Source of the DNA: Euryodendron excelsum
Taxonomy: Eukaryota > Streptophyta > Magnoliopsida > Ericales > Pentaphylacaceae
NCBI GenBank assembly: GCA_033060915.1
Contig: CM065387.1
Coordinates: forward strand, 29,553,501 to 29,617,500
DNA length: 64,000 bases
Direction of reading: 5' to 3'
Numbering within the stretch: position 1 is the first letter of the stretch; each line of letters begins with the position of its first letter. Below the pieces are notes generated by a model. That model had not been told where the DNA came from and did no database searches. It saw nothing but the letters and a program-made list of their open reading frames with translations. The position numbers and the translations under genes were made by a program. Shown one piece after another: positions 47,440-59,305 of this stretch.

Positions 47440-47875
47440 AACACATGTACATATATGTTACTTTGAACCGTTTATTTTCTCCAGTTTTCAGTTTTCTATT
47501 TGGGTTCATTATCTTGTGCAACCACCCTCCATACCTCTACTTTTGAAACATTCATATTAGAAAAACTTGTCTTTTTGGGTTTTCCAGATCATAGGTTTAT
47601 GCCTATCAACTGTTTGATATGATGATTCTGTAAAACATTAAGTTGGCAACAAGAGCTATGAAAGTTTTAACATTTTGACGCTTGCAATTTGCAACCTGTC
47701 CCACATCGGTGGAAGAGAGAGGCTAGCATTTCAACATCTACAATAAATACTTACCCCTTCAATGTTTACAGGAATTGGTAGTTGCCCTCTTGATTGGATT
47801 GCCTGTTGAATTCGGTTTGATTCAGCTCGGTTCTTAGTGACCTTGGTCGGTTTCGGATCGGTTTGGTTTGATTCT

Positions 47876-48200
47876 GAATTTAGTTTAAACCCGAATTTAG
47901 TTTAAACCGAACTGAACCAACACATTTATACCCTTACCTACTATACTATGTAGGGCTTATACTTTTTGGAACTGATGTAAATTGGTTTGGTTTGGTTATG
48001 TTTTGAATTTAGTTTGAACCTGAACCGAACCGAACCAACACATATGCACCCTTACCTACTATACTATGTAGGGCTTATACTTTTTTGAATTGAAAATTTG
48101 AGAATCGATGTAAATTAGTTTGTTTTGGTTCCGTTCTGAATTTAGTTTGAACCTGAACTGAACCGGCATATGTGCACCCTTACCTACTATAGGGCTTTAG
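47876..48200 (+). repeat. Tandem repeat, 112-133-bp unit, about 2.6 copies
   Basis: 'gaatttagttt(g/a)aac' starts at 47893, 48005 and 48138. Each is followed by 'gaaccaacacat', 'cccttacctactata' and 'gggctt'. The second spacing is longer because of an added 'gaattgaaaatttgagaatc'. Confidence 0.85.
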
Positions 48201-48250
48201 CTCATTTTGTTTGGACTGACATCTACTTTGCGACATTTGTATCTTCTTAT

Positions 48251-48500
48251 TTGAGACCTTTGAATGTATATTTATTGTGAGAATTTTACCACTACATACT
48301 GATCCGGTTTTCCATGCTCGAACCAAGCATATTAAACTTTATCATCATTTTGTTTTCGAAAAGGTCCTTTCAGGAGATCTTGTTCATCATAAAATTGCAA
48401 AACAAACTTGCTGATATTTTTCTCAAAGTTTTGCCCATCTCTTGCCATCACCTACTCTATGCCAATATCTTCACCCCTCACCCAAGACTGCTTGGACTTA
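48251..48500 (+). pseudogene. Copia RNase H C-terminus
   Basis: DPVFHARTKHIKLYHHFVFEKVLSGDLVHH, frameshifted just before the first residue, followed by a degraded tail (QSFAH, SPTLCQY, RLLGLRG), matches the conserved end of copia pol: NPVFHARTKHIE..YHFVRE. A purine-rich 'cttagggggaagg' at 48497 may be the polypurine tract, with the 3' LTR after it. Confidence 0.85.
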
Positions 48501-48852
48501 GGGGGAAGGTTATGGTGAATTATCTTGTACATTATCTAGTAGATTATTTTCTGTGCTTATCCTACAATATGAGGAACACATTGTAACAGATTTCGTATAT
48601 AAATTTTTACCAAAGCCCAGAGTTTGGTACAGCTTTAGATAATCTTTGTTTTCACACGTTATTCTCTCATCTCCCCAACCAAATACCTGAGCACAATAAG
48701 TCATTAAGCAAAACAGTACTACTTCCAATTTTTAGGAAGTATCTCAAGAACGTAGCAATATAAATGCACACGCACAGAAACAAAAGGCAAAGCAAAAAGG
48801 AAAGAGAGAAAAATACGAAGGTCAAGCAATGGTTGTGAACATACGGCTATTT

Positions 48853-49034
48853 ATCTGATGGCTTTAGCACCAAAATTTTCAAGAAACTCACTATGGGCGA
48901 CAGAAAAAAATAATAGGATGAAGAATCCATGAAACCATTTAGTATCTGATGGCTTTAGCACCAAAATTTTCAAGAAACTCGCTATGGGCGACAGAAAAAA
49001 ATAATAGGATGAAGAATCCACGAAACCATTTAGT
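48853..49034 (+). repeat. 91-bp tandem duplication, two units
   Basis: 48853-48943 and 48944-49034 differ at two or three bases only (for example 'actcactatg' against 'actcgctatg'), so the duplication is recent. Confidence 0.95.
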
Positions 49035-49053
49035 AAGTCTGGTGAAACCATTT

Positions 49054-49076
49054 AGAGAGAGAGAGAGAGAGAGAGC
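49054..49076 (+). repeat. (GA)n microsatellite
   Basis: About eleven GA units right after the 91-bp duplication. Confidence 0.95.
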
Positions 49077-49857
49077 ATTACTGGTAAGTCTAGTGAAACC
49101 CAAAATGCATTCCTTCCATCATAGCCGTATCTTAAGCCCATCTTCTGATGTTAGCCATATCTCAAACCGTTTATCAGCCAGGCTTCCCATTCCTTTTTAA
49201 GTGATTGCTTGAGCTTATTAATGCTTTCCCCAATGTTTTCAATGCAGTCCACCATGGTTGGCATCTTCCCGTTCGTTCTTGGAGTTGTTAAAAGGGAAAG
49301 GACAAGGGAAAAAGTAAAAGGAAAATGAACAAGAAGCTAAATTTCATACGTATGTTGGTCAGGTTGGAAAAATAAGAAGAAAATGAATAGAAATCGATTG
49401 CAAATTCGTTTTTCAAAAAATAAAACAAAATAGACAAGTAATTTTATTTTCCTTTTCTTGTCAACTCGCAGATCCAAGCATAGGGTGAGAGCAACAATGT
49501 ACCAGACCTCTTTAAATTATCATGGAACGTTTCATCTGGTTGATGACACTAGACTTGCATACATACATACATATATATATACGATCTCCTAAAATAACCT
49601 CCTTGTAAATCACAACTAATTATTGCTGCTGCTGCATACAAAGATACCTACCTATGAAGACCCAAGCTCTGTAACCCACAAACAACCGGACTAACAGTCA
49701 TTTGATCACTCCAACAGAGCGGCAAAACTACATAGATTCCCCTCTCGCATATTTACCCTACCACAGAGAAAGAGAGAGAGAGACACAGAAGATTTCCTTC
49801 TCGCAAAAAGCAGCTTTGCATAGCCAACCCTATTCGGCAACATGCTAATGTCTCATC

Positions 49858-52198
49858 TTACTTGCCCATGTGAACTAAAATCCTATTGATCAAAGCTTCC
49901 TTTTTCCCAGCAACAGGAAGGTTGTGCGCTGCCAGATAGTACTTCAGCTCCACCACCGTTAAATCATTCAACTGTTCAAAAAAAAAAAAAAAACAACACA
50001 AAACTAATGAGGTTTATGCATTTTAACTTCTGAAATATCAAAGCAATTTACTAGACTTCTTAAAATTTTAAAATTTATTGAATTGGTTTGTTTTTAATTA
50101 TTGAGGTTGCTCTGAATAAGCCCGGGTTGGCATTGCAATAAAATTTTAAAAAATTGTTGAAATAGTCGGGGAGAATAAGCAGCCATTCTCTTCAGTAAGT
50201 CAAGCTTCAATTATCGAGGACCAATACTAGAGAATGGCAACCCGCTTATTCTTCCCAACTATTTCCTCAGTTACCAACTCTCTCACAACCCCAAAAACAT
50301 TTTGAAATCAAAATTCCATCAAGAGAGATAAAATGTCCAGTATAGCCCTCAATCAAATGAAAGGTCCAAAATTCCAAAATGCTAGAGTACAATTTAGTTG
50401 TTTTTACTTGTCTTTTTTGAAAAGGATAAACAAAAATGAAAATAAAAATTGGCAGTGCTTCAAACAAAAGAAACACAGAGATTAGTGTTCTCCTATAATA
50501 TGCCTGCACAGATACAAAAAGCCATATTCTCCAATTTCTTTCCCCCACCTTTAACCTCATTCCCTGAAAATAGAGCAATTAAAATTTTCTGATGAAAAAC
50601 ACCTTAGTTTGAATTAGGCAACATATCTGACATTGAATACCTAACTGATTTTTGCAACTAAGATTACAACAAATAAGGAAATTTCTCACCTTTCCATTGT
50701 CTGCAAGGTCAGCCCAGTCATAGTTTGCACACTCCTTAACTGCATTTTCAGCAATTGCTTTCCTTTTTCTGGAAGCTTCACTAACTTTCCCATTGGTCTC
50801 AAACTCGTTTCCGTCATCATAGTTTTCTCCATAGACAGAATGCTTAAATTCTTCCAATGCACTAACGACTCCTGGTCTGCCATAAGCAAATGGAGTCTTG
50901 CTTGTTGACATCCACAAAAATGAAGTTTTTTTGACATAAAAATTAAATGCAGAAAATGAAAGCAAAAGGGGTAGATACAAATTAACCACTAACAGTGCCA
51001 ACACCATATTACCTAGCCATGCCTTCCTCATCAGGAACAGTTTCATCTTTGATTTCTGGCATCTCGTCTTCATCCAATGCTAGAGCCTGTAGCACTGCAT
51101 AGTGTCTCTGCAAGGCTGTAACAAGTTCTCTTGTCAACATACTGAAGAGAGCGTTTTCCTAAAACTAGAAACAGTATGTGGTTTATATTTGAGGAAACTC
51201 TCCTAGCACATGCACACCCTGGGAGAGAACCCAACAAATGATTCAAAAGCAGAAATGATTTGAAATTATTACTTGGAAACAATATCTCCACTTTCTCCAA
51301 AGTACATTAGCTGGAAATTATTATTACAGAAATGATTAATCAGAGTACAATGACAGCATATCAAACAGAGAAAGTGATTGCATAAATAAATTGAAAGCCT
51401 CATGAATGTGTGCAACTCCAATCATGAAATAATCATAATAGTGTGCATGAGTTGACCCAAAAGGAAAAGATAAAAAGTATCAGATGCATAAAAATTTTCC
51501 ACAAGTAGATTAAATATTTAAATTCCAATTTAAGCATTCAATGCATAATTTATTGGACGGGTTATGGTGATGTTCTATGACATTTTCACCAAAACACAAA
51601 GCTAGGTGTTATGACCCACATTATTTTGGAAAGTACTTCTACAACCACCAAATTGCCTCCAATATACGCGAATATCGTGCCAATTTTGGGAAATTTTGTT
51701 TGCCCACAAATATAATTGTAGATTGTAAAATACAGATATTCAGGTTGAAATGCTTTCAAAAATTAAGCAAATCATAATACAAAAATATGAAGGTTAGACC
51801 TATGGGTAGAATTGTAATGAGAATAACCGACTAGAGACAGCCACCATCTTTGCTTTTATAAGAGCATCCTTAAGTTACAGATTCACCCATGTAATATGGA
51901 GATTTACCAGGATTAGAAAACTGGCACACTGAAAAATCTTTTAAGTCTATACGTCTCATTAAAGCAGTAGCCTTATTGATTTGATCATCAGTTGCTTGAG
52001 GAGTCATGCTGTTTATATCTGAATGGAGCTGCAAGATGCCACAAAAAACTTCAGTGCCAACTCTAGTATGAAATTTATTCAGCCCAAAATAGAAATTTAT
52101 CTTGCCTCTTCAATTTGTCTAATGTCATCAGAATATGGAAGATATATTATGTGCAGTCCAGGTGGCTCGACCTGACCACTAGCAGAGATTATCTCATC
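49858..52198 (-). CDS. KU70: KU70 (ATP-dependent DNA helicase 2 subunit), last five exons visible
   Basis: KU70 forms with KU80 the ring that binds DNA ends in non-homologous end joining and at telomeres in the nucleus. Five exons join without a stop: 52198-52106, 52028-51908, 51115-51013, 50876-50690 and 49971-49858, 618 bases coding 205 residues plus TAA. All exon phases fit. Exon one ends the Ku core (GQVEPPGLHIIYLPYSDD). Exons two to four give the C-terminal arm (ATALMRRIDLKDFSV, LQRHYAVLQALALDEDEMPEI, ARPGVVSALEEFKHSVYGENYD). The last exon is a SAP DNA-binding domain (LNDLTVVELKYYLAAHNL, then KKEALINRILVHMGK). The intron at 52105-52029 is GC-AG; the other three are GT-AG. The N-terminal two thirds is not found in the window. 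The reading frame is intact, so this is probably functional host sequence whose earlier exons lie beyond 64000, unless the gene is broken. Confidence 0.93.
52029..52105 (-). other. GC-AG intron of KU70 (77 bp)
   Basis: Exon ends GAAGAG and the intron starts GCAAGATAAA and ends CTTGCAG. No GT nearby keeps the frame, while this GC donor gives exact continuity of DIRQIEE with LHSDINSM. The AG|GCAAG context is the usual one for GC donors. Confidence 0.85.
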
Positions 52199-53480
52199 CT
52201 GCATTTTAAGAATAGTGAGATTATTCCGACTTAACAAACGTAAAGATGAAAATGAGAAAACAAAAGAGAAGCAAAATGATGACAAAATTGAAATAAACAA
52301 AGCTAATGGATGTATTATCGTTAGAGATTATCCAACCATGTCTCAGTTGTTTCCTATAGGATAACCTCCTTTTCTTCTACTTCCAACACATTCTATGCTA
52401 TGACAATATCTTAAGTTAGTCATACGAAGCACGGAATTTCATTGTTCAACAACCATGTTGCATGTTGCATGTTTCAAGTTTCAAAAGCCAACATTAATGA
52501 GGAATTAAATTGCACAATAAAGCATGAGCTGGTACATAAATCACACACAACTCCATATTAAAGGCAAAGGCATAAAGCCCGCACACCAAGCCCCACACCC
52601 CAAAAAAGTGAAAAGTGAAAGCATCAACCAACAAACACTGCAAATCTAACCTGTCAACAACATACTTGCTGACATGTCACTCAAACATTAGGTTGGTTCC
52701 ACATCATTGAGCAAACAAGTTTTACTACGAGATTAAAATACAAAAAAATGAGAACATGAAGATCTTACGTATGGCCAAAGATTAATGCAAGGTTTCTTTA
52801 TGTTTTGCTATAAGTCACTTTTTTATTGCATGATACTCTTCCCAACCTGCCAAAGGGAAGATTTGATACATAAGGTCTGTAGGAGTACTCCAAATAGATT
52901 TACCAGATGTCTAGGGAGTGCATAGTCGGAATCAAGTTGATGCCCACAAGGCAGTTCCTAAGATCATAGCAAGTGTAATCATCCCAGTGGTTACTTTCCA
53001 TTCCAATAAGCATTTTTGGCATTTTTCAGAAGGAAATTACCACAAAAAAGAGGAATATACTGAAAAATAGGTTAATAGGATTCATCCAGTACATTATTAA
53101 GGCATAAAAAAAAAATTAGAATTAAAGGTTAAGCCACACCAGGAGCCAACTTGCATTGCATGGATCACTAATGTGTTCAAAGGATGATAAAGACAATTCC
53201 CAGTGTCATTCTGTAATGGCAAGCCTCATGAAATACCGCCCTAACCTGAAGATGCATGTGAAACACATATAAGAAATAAATATGCATAATAAATAGAGTA
53301 GTTGGCTATGTTCAGTGATATAGAGTCTTGTCATGCCATATCACTTATGTAATGTGAATTCAAAAGGCTAGGAGTCTAGCCTAGCCATGTGTTAAGTAAT
53401 GAACCTATCCTGTCATATGGTGTGTCATATCTATCTGTAACTACGAGCACCAGTTTTCATTTTGGCATCCTTTTGAGCAA
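52199..53480. other. KU70 intron sequence, no recognised exon
   Basis: An acceptor AG at 52199-52200 marks the intron end. Searching the minus strand up to 53480 by eye for the preceding conserved Ku core residues found nothing. AT-rich without repeats of note. Confidence 0.5.
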
Positions 53481-54140
53481 AAGCAGTTGTGAAAGTTGAA
53501 TTAGAAGATCTCTGGGTACAGTAACTGGGTCCAGATAATTTGCTATGCACATGAAGTTTTTATAATGACCAATTTTCAAATCCGAAAGAATCTGTAGAGA
53601 ATCAAATTCACCTTAGAACTCACAATGATAATTTTCACTATCCTTATGCCATCCAGCTCATGAATAAATTCTTTTCAAGACAAGAGAAGGATAAACTTAT
53701 ATCGGAAACGAGTTTCTCAAAAATTGAATTGCCAAAATTGAACATCTCCAGAAAGATGTAACCAATTAAGCATAAGGAGATATTTTGTCTTGACATGATT
53801 GAGTAGACATTGTGCCAAATACTGGAGGAAGGGTCTGGTTTCCATAACAATCCCCATATGGTACAGGTCTATGAGATACCATAACAAAAGAAAAGCTTCT
53901 TGGGAAAGTAAAAGCGAAATTTAGGATCAAGCTCAAAGATGGTCAAGAAAGGATAAACAGGATGGAAAGGAAGATTGGATAATGGACCATGTTCAAGGCC
54001 ATGTCTAGAAACATGTATTCTGAGAAAAGCAAAAAGCTGGGTGGCACTTCTAGACATGAGAGTGAGTTGGAGGATGTGGGTCTAGAGTTGGATAGGAAGG
54101 TTTATAGGTTCAAACATATAGAGAACAGAAAAATTGGAGA
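53480..54140 (-). pseudogene. Endogenous pararetrovirus, region after pol
   Basis: Continues downstream of the RNase H domain on the minus strand with stop-broken hydrophobic and basic stretches that I cannot assign to a domain. The left edge, where viral sequence gives way to KU70 intron, is not visible as a sharp boundary. Inclusion rests on position only. Confidence 0.35.
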
Positions 54141-55366
54141 GATTGATGGTATAGTTCTTGACAGAAAATCGCGAAGAAATTTAATTTTCCCTTTCGTATG
54201 TTTGACATCAAATTTCCGCTGAGAAAACCAATTTGCCTATCTTAACAGCTGAAATTGAGGAAGCATTTTTTGTCCAAACTGAAGCATTTTTGAAAAAGAA
54301 GACACGTCCATTTCAATTAGAACTTTTCAATACCACGTTTGACTGCCAAAATTTCCTTGTGCGTGGAATGATAATGCAATTCAGCATTGCTAAATCCACC
54401 ACTTTTATATCCACAAGGATGTCTTTGGCCCTGTTGATCTTATTGGATCTTCTTCAATAAGAACAGAACCCCATAAATGATCACTTGAATCAATTTAAAG
54501 GATAGGCTTCCCTGTAGAAGAGATCTTCAAAGAGGAAGGGTCTTAGCCAATTTTTTCAAGGATTGGACTGCATGAGTACATTGCTGACTCCAGAATGGAG
54601 TATGTTTCTTGAGCTGAACTGAAAGAGGTGTCCTGTGATTGGCAAAATTAGAGATAAAATCAGCCATGTAATTTATTATACCAATAAACTATTGAACCTG
54701 TTTGTAGGTGAGATTCTCATTCGAAAAATTTTCTAGTTGGGAAGCAATATGGGGCTGAAGCTGAAAACTCCCTTTGAGATATGCATTCCAGTAAAATCAA
54801 TTTCTGGTTCTCCGATGATCAGATTCTTTGTTAAAAGTATAATTCCATGTTGGACAAACAAGTGGAATTTGGCCAGAAGAGAAGCATGACAATTAATATC
54901 ATGAGAGAAAAGGAGGGTGTCATCAATGTAGATCAAGGCATTTGGCAGAAGGGGTTCAAAATTTCTGATCATAGCTATCTGAAACAAGGAGGGGGCGGCC
55001 TTCAAGCCAAAAGGCATGACATTCCAATGATAATGATGAGTCGGAATACAAAATCCAGTTTTTTATCTATCTTCAGGAAGAACGCCAAGTTGCCAAAAGC
55101 TAGCTTTGAGATCAAACTTGGAGAACAACTGTGCTTGAGGTAGATGCTGGAACATGATTTCTCTTTTTGAGAAGAGGAAATTTACCATTGTGAAGAAGAT
55201 GATTTTAGAGGCTGGTAATTGATTACCAGTATTGAGTTTTCCTCAAACCTGTTATGCTTTTTTATTTACATAAAAAGCTTCTCATGGCCATTGAGAAGTT
55301 GTGGGTTCCACCAGTTGTTCTAGCAATTGAGCAAGTTCTTGTTGAGCCAAGTGATAATACTCCAGG
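54141..55366 (-). pseudogene. Endogenous caulimovirus-like reverse transcriptase-RNase H
   Basis: On the minus strand an RT domain runs from about 55340 to 54730. Motifs seen include an 'FSKFDLKASFWQLG' block near 55110, 'VMPFGLKAAPSLFQ' near 55020 and the active site 'YIDDTLLFS' near 54925. An RNase H follows, with an 'ILQIDSSDHLWG' block near 54480 and a terminal 'VKHTKGKIKFL' block near 54180. The arrangement and motif style fit Caulimoviridae (the endogenous florendovirus or petuvirus group) better than gypsy or copia, but the genus is uncertain. Stops and frameshifts in several places show it is a dead genomic copy. It stops at 55366, where a gypsy LTR begins, and its upstream part resumes at 63152. 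Confidence 0.78.
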
Positions 55367-57543
55367 TGTAAAACCCTGACTCATTTAATATCATGTTTAG
55401 TTTAATTGCATATATTCTAGTATGTGATTACACTAATTGAGGAGCTTGATTAGCATGTTTTAATAACAACATGCCATGAGGGATTATTATATTTTTTAGC
55501 ATGATTAGTAGGCTTAATGCACGATAAATTAGCTTAATTAATCTTCATGCTTAGCTTATGTTAATGATGATTAATTATCATAAGCGTGATTAATTATGTT
55601 AATCATGTAAATTAGTGAAGAATTAGTGAAGCAAGGAGGTGTAGTTGTGTGCCACCTAGGTGTGTGCTTCACTAAGTGTGGTGTGTGTATAAGGTGTGTG
55701 TTGCATTTGCTAGCAAGTGTGTGTGTGACATGTGTGACTATAGATACAAGTTGTATCTATAGTTGAATTCAAGCTAAGGGGAGAGAAAAGAGAGGAACTT
55801 GTTAGTATTTTGTGTGTTTGGCAAAAGAAAAAGTGAGAAGAGAGAGGAAAAGAAAGAAAGGAAGAAGAAGGAAGAATGAATTCAAGAGGAAGCTTGTAAT
55901 TTCATTATTGAAGGTGAAAAACCTAATATTCATGCTTGTTTCATTGCAAATTTGTTAATTGTGCATAATAGCATATCATTTTATGCCATGGAGGTTGAAT
56001 TGAAGTGGAGAGGGGGAAAGGTGATTAGGGTTTTCAAGAAAGAAGGCTTGAATCCTCATGTTGTACATGTTTTTGATGTTTAAGAACTTGTTTATGGCTT
56101 TAGAACTTCATTTTGAATCTTTGAAGAACTTCTTGTTGTGTTGGGGTGGTAAAGAGACCTTGAAACCATGGTTTAGAAATCATTTTCGAGCAAAAGTAGG
56201 GGAAACAAGGAGCTCTGGTCATTAAGACAGTCCCTAGTCATCAAGACGGCGTTATGGGTCGTCCTAACGATAAGTGTATTGGGTGTGGCATAGTTCTTTG
56301 GTCGTCAGAACGGAAGTTGTGACCATCCTGGCGGTAAGTTCATTAGGTATTATTTTGGTCTCTGGTCGTCAGGATAGAGATGGTGAACATCCTGACGGTA
56401 GGCGCTTTGGTCATTAGGACAGAAATGGTGACTGTCTTGACGGTGAGACCATGCTTGCCATATGACCATATATCCTTCTCTAGTTGTTTCGACGGTGCTC
56501 AGACGTCCTCATGGTTAGTGGCTTTGCATGATTGCATTTTTTACTCTCTACATTGCATCGAGAAAGGTTTAACATATCACATTTTGTTTCTAATGCATCA
56601 TTGATGTTCTAAATCACATTTTAAAGAGTATAAACTATAATCATACATTGATTATCAATTATAGTATCTATTTCACCAAGTTTGATGTGGTAATGTGTGG
56701 TAAGTTTAAAAGCGACACCAAATACTCTGGTTCAACCAAAGAAGTGACTCAATCTTGTGGTTATAAAGCTGTAACAGGTGGGGAGTTTAAGATATTCTTA
56801 CTCATATTGTATAGAATGTTTTATTATTTATATTGATGGTGATCAGTGGATTATGAGATGATATTTACATACAACACATTGTGTGCATAATTTGCATTGC
56901 ACTGGTGAGGTTTAGCCAACGTGGAACTGACCTAAAATAGTCACGGTAGACTAGCCTAAAAGAGTATCACAATAGACATTTCTTAATAACAAGCTATCGA
57001 TATATTGGGTCAATGTTATCTAAATCGCACACTCATTTGCAGTGTATCATACATTACATCACAGGAAATATTACATTTCAGTGATGATGTATTCTTCAGT
57101 GATTATCTATTATTCATTCTTTATGAGTTTAAGTATCTTTGTGAGCTCGTTAAATTGGAGATGTACAAGTTGTTCTGCATGGTAATTGGAGATGTACAGT
57201 CCACTTTGATGTTGACGTTAGTGTTGAGTTGGGGAGCTTCGAGAAGCTCTTTAGTTGAGTTGTTGGTCGTGTACATTGTATAAAAGTTTTCTTGGAGTTT
57301 GTTTACATTGTGGTCTTGTAAATAGTCGTAAGTTTGGATTAATAATTTTCTTTAGTATGTATGTTGGAGGATTATGAGATGGTGTTTATTTATATAATAA
57401 TGTTGTTTATCTTTTTAAGATTTCTATCTTTGGGATCGTTGTAAGGTTCTAATTTTAGGTTGGTGACCTTTGCGATCACGTTCGTCCTAAGACCAAGGTT
57501 CTATTGTTGCGATGGTGTTGGTTGAGGTTTAAGCCAAGGTTTA
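55367..57543 (+). repeat. 5' LTR of chromovirus-type gypsy element (about 2.2 kb)
   Basis: Starts TGTAAAACCCTGAC and matches the right LTR at 62198 closely to about 56180 and again from 57390 to 57500. The middle 1.2 kb is absent from the right LTR. That middle part recurs at 39683-40004, so the left LTR is the full-length form. The end is diverged; a degraded PBS (57566-57582) gives the limit. Confidence 0.82.
56200..56510 (+). repeat. Imperfect repeats of a GTCGTCAGGAC / GTCCTGACGG dyad in the LTR
   Basis: Pairs of 'gtcgtcaggac'-like words and their complements recur near 56218, 56301, 56364, 56411 and 56480, spaced about 47-80 bases. Each unit can fold on itself. The array is absent from the deleted right LTR. 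Confidence 0.7.
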
Positions 57544-57565
57544 AAACCGAGGATATGTTATAGAG

Positions 57566-57582
57566 TTGGTGTCTAGAGTTGC
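57566..57582 (+). other. Degraded primer-binding site
   Basis: TTGGTGTCTAGAGTTGC resembles the initiator-Met PBS TTGGTATCAGAGCTTGC seen in related elements, at the expected place between LTR and gag. Confidence 0.45.
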
Positions 57583-57660
57583 AGTAGACTGTAGGATGTT
57601 GTTGAGTCGGTCTAAGTTGGTAGGGTGATGTTGGTCATATAAATTGTGTATTAATCTTGA

Positions 57661-58890
57661 ATGGATACAGAAACAATAGCCCAAAGAGAATCACCAAGGA
57701 AAGCCGATGACGAAGCGTCATCAGCTCCAGTTCAAGAGCAGAGACGTCAAGTAGAGGGTGTTCAGAACCCACTCGATGCAACTAATAGGGTGGCTAATGT
57801 TTTAGCGCAATACATTGAATATTAATCCACTAGACCTGCACAGAGAACTAGTACGCTACACAAACAGTTCATAAAACTGAATCCTCCAGAGTTCATAAAG
57901 ACAACCGATCCATTGGTAGCAAAAGAGTGGTTGAAAAAACTAGAGACAATGTTTGAGATAATGTCTATGGCAGATGAACAAAAACTGATGCCGGCTGCAT
58001 TCATGTTGAAAGGTGAAGCTCAAGCTTGGTGGAAGGCGATGAGACGAATGATAAGTTCTCAGGGTGATGAAACACCAATTACATGGCAGCAATTTGTAGA
58101 AGTATTCAATGAGCAATAATTTCCATTGATTTACCGATATTAAAAAGAGCAAGAGTTTATTTCTCTGAAATAGGGAAAGATGACAGTATCTAAATATGAA
58201 GAACAGTTTACAGCATTGTCACAGTTTGCACCTGATTTAGTGCGTACCGAAGATGCTAAATGAAGGAGGTTCCAACAACGGCTAGAGTTAAACATTCGAT
58301 TACGAGTTTCAGCTCTTGAGATGGTGAGGTATGCTAACTTGGTGAATAAAGTAAATATTGTGGAACAAGAAGTAAAAGAATTATTGGGTAGGAGAGAACA
58401 GTTCAAAAAGGAAAAGCTTGATGCGGAAGCTAGAACTTCAGGCCAAAAATCATTAGAATTTATAAGATTTGGTGGACAAAGAAGATCACAGTCGAGCCTG
58501 AGAACAGGGAGTCCCAAGTTTGAAAGTCCTAGAGGTCATGGACCTTGGAGACCTTCGGTGAGACCTTCAAGCTTGGGGATTTCTAGAGGTAGAACTGAAG
58601 AAGTTACTTGTTACATGTGTGGAGTAGATGAACATATTGTTAGAGATTGTTCAGTGTCTTTGAGTGATAAATGTTATCAGTGTGGACAAGAGGGTCATAT
58701 GGCAAGAAATTGTACTCGGGGCTCTATGACAACTTTCGTGGGCAGTGTGGCCAGTGGTGGAATAAGGGCGTCTGGGAGTGCACAACGTGGACGTGGGACT
58801 ACCTCTAAACCATGGACTAAGGCACGGGTGTATGTTATGACTCAAAGGGATGCTCAAGCAACACCTACAGTACTGACAAGTATGATATAT
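57661..58890 (+). pseudogene. Chromovirus gag with two zinc knuckles
   Basis: ATG at 57661 opens MDTETIAQRE. After a TAA near 57823 the frame continues with the capsid (PPEFIKTTDPLVAKEWLKKLETMFE, AFMLKGEAQAWWKAM, FVEVFNEQ) and later stops near 58117, 58141, 58170 and 58261. 58321-58992 is open and holds an Arg/Ser-rich region. Two CCHC knuckles, CYMCGVDEHIVRDC and CYQCGQEGHMARNC, lie at 58612-58653 and 58675-58716. This is the nucleocapsid precursor that packages element RNA. Confidence 0.88.
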
Positions 58891-59305
58891 GTCGCAAATA
58901 AAGATGCTTACGTATTGTTAGATCCTGGATCTACACACTCTTTCATTTCCATTATATTTAGTGAGCATCTACATAATCACATACATCTATGACACAACAT
59001 ATATTTGTTTTTACACCTGTGAGGGATGCGGCATTAGTGGAAGTGGTATACAAAAGCTGTGTTGAAAATTTAAAAAAAAGAGCTGAATGTGAATTTCATT
59101 CGTTTGGCAATCCATGATATGAAATTGGGTAGGAATTGGTTATCATCTTATCATGCCTCCATTGATTGTTTCAAGAAGGAAGTTACTTTTTGAATGCCCA
59201 AGGAACCAGAATTCAAATTCTAAGTTGAGCGGGATGTGAATCCTACCTATTTAATGGCAGCTTTAGAAGCCCGAAAATTATTACAAAAAAGAGTGTGAGG
59301 GATAT
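58890..59305 (+). pseudogene. Chromovirus aspartic protease, broken
   Basis: The open frame continues from gag with AYVLLDPGSTHSFIS; the active site reads D-P-G instead of D-S-G. It stops at 58990. Further protease sequence with frameshifts reaches DMKLGRNWLSSYHASIDC near 59120, equivalent to the conserved 'D.ILGMDWL..H.A.I.C' end. The linker to the RT follows. Confidence 0.8.

Larger units (their letters stand above)
45601..48250. other. Insertion of unknown type inside the copia element
   Basis: No coding motif. It holds three copies of 'gacttgagrgcttgayagcttgttt' at about 45717, 45811 and 45886, a CT/TA microsatellite (47395-47439) and a 112-133-bp tandem repeat near the right side. Sequence on either side is copia pol, so this is an insertion or a replaced segment. 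The expected ~1 kb of RT thumb and RNase H start is missing. Confidence 0.45.
48501..49857. other. Probable copia 3' LTR remnant and KU70 downstream region
   Basis: 48510-48730 could be LTR ('cacattgtaacagatttcgtatataaa'), but no second copy is available for comparison. 48853-49034 is a tandem duplication and 49054-49076 a GA run. 49600-49857 would include the 3' UTR of the minus-strand KU70 gene. No other gene seen. Confidence 0.4.

Noticed and set aside
52900..53260. Possible further KU70 exon
   Set aside because: Minus-strand translation gives no Ku core residues and no donor/acceptor pair in phase with 52198.
54847..55143. 98-codon plus-strand frame
   Set aside because: Complement shadow of the pararetroviral RT on the minus strand.
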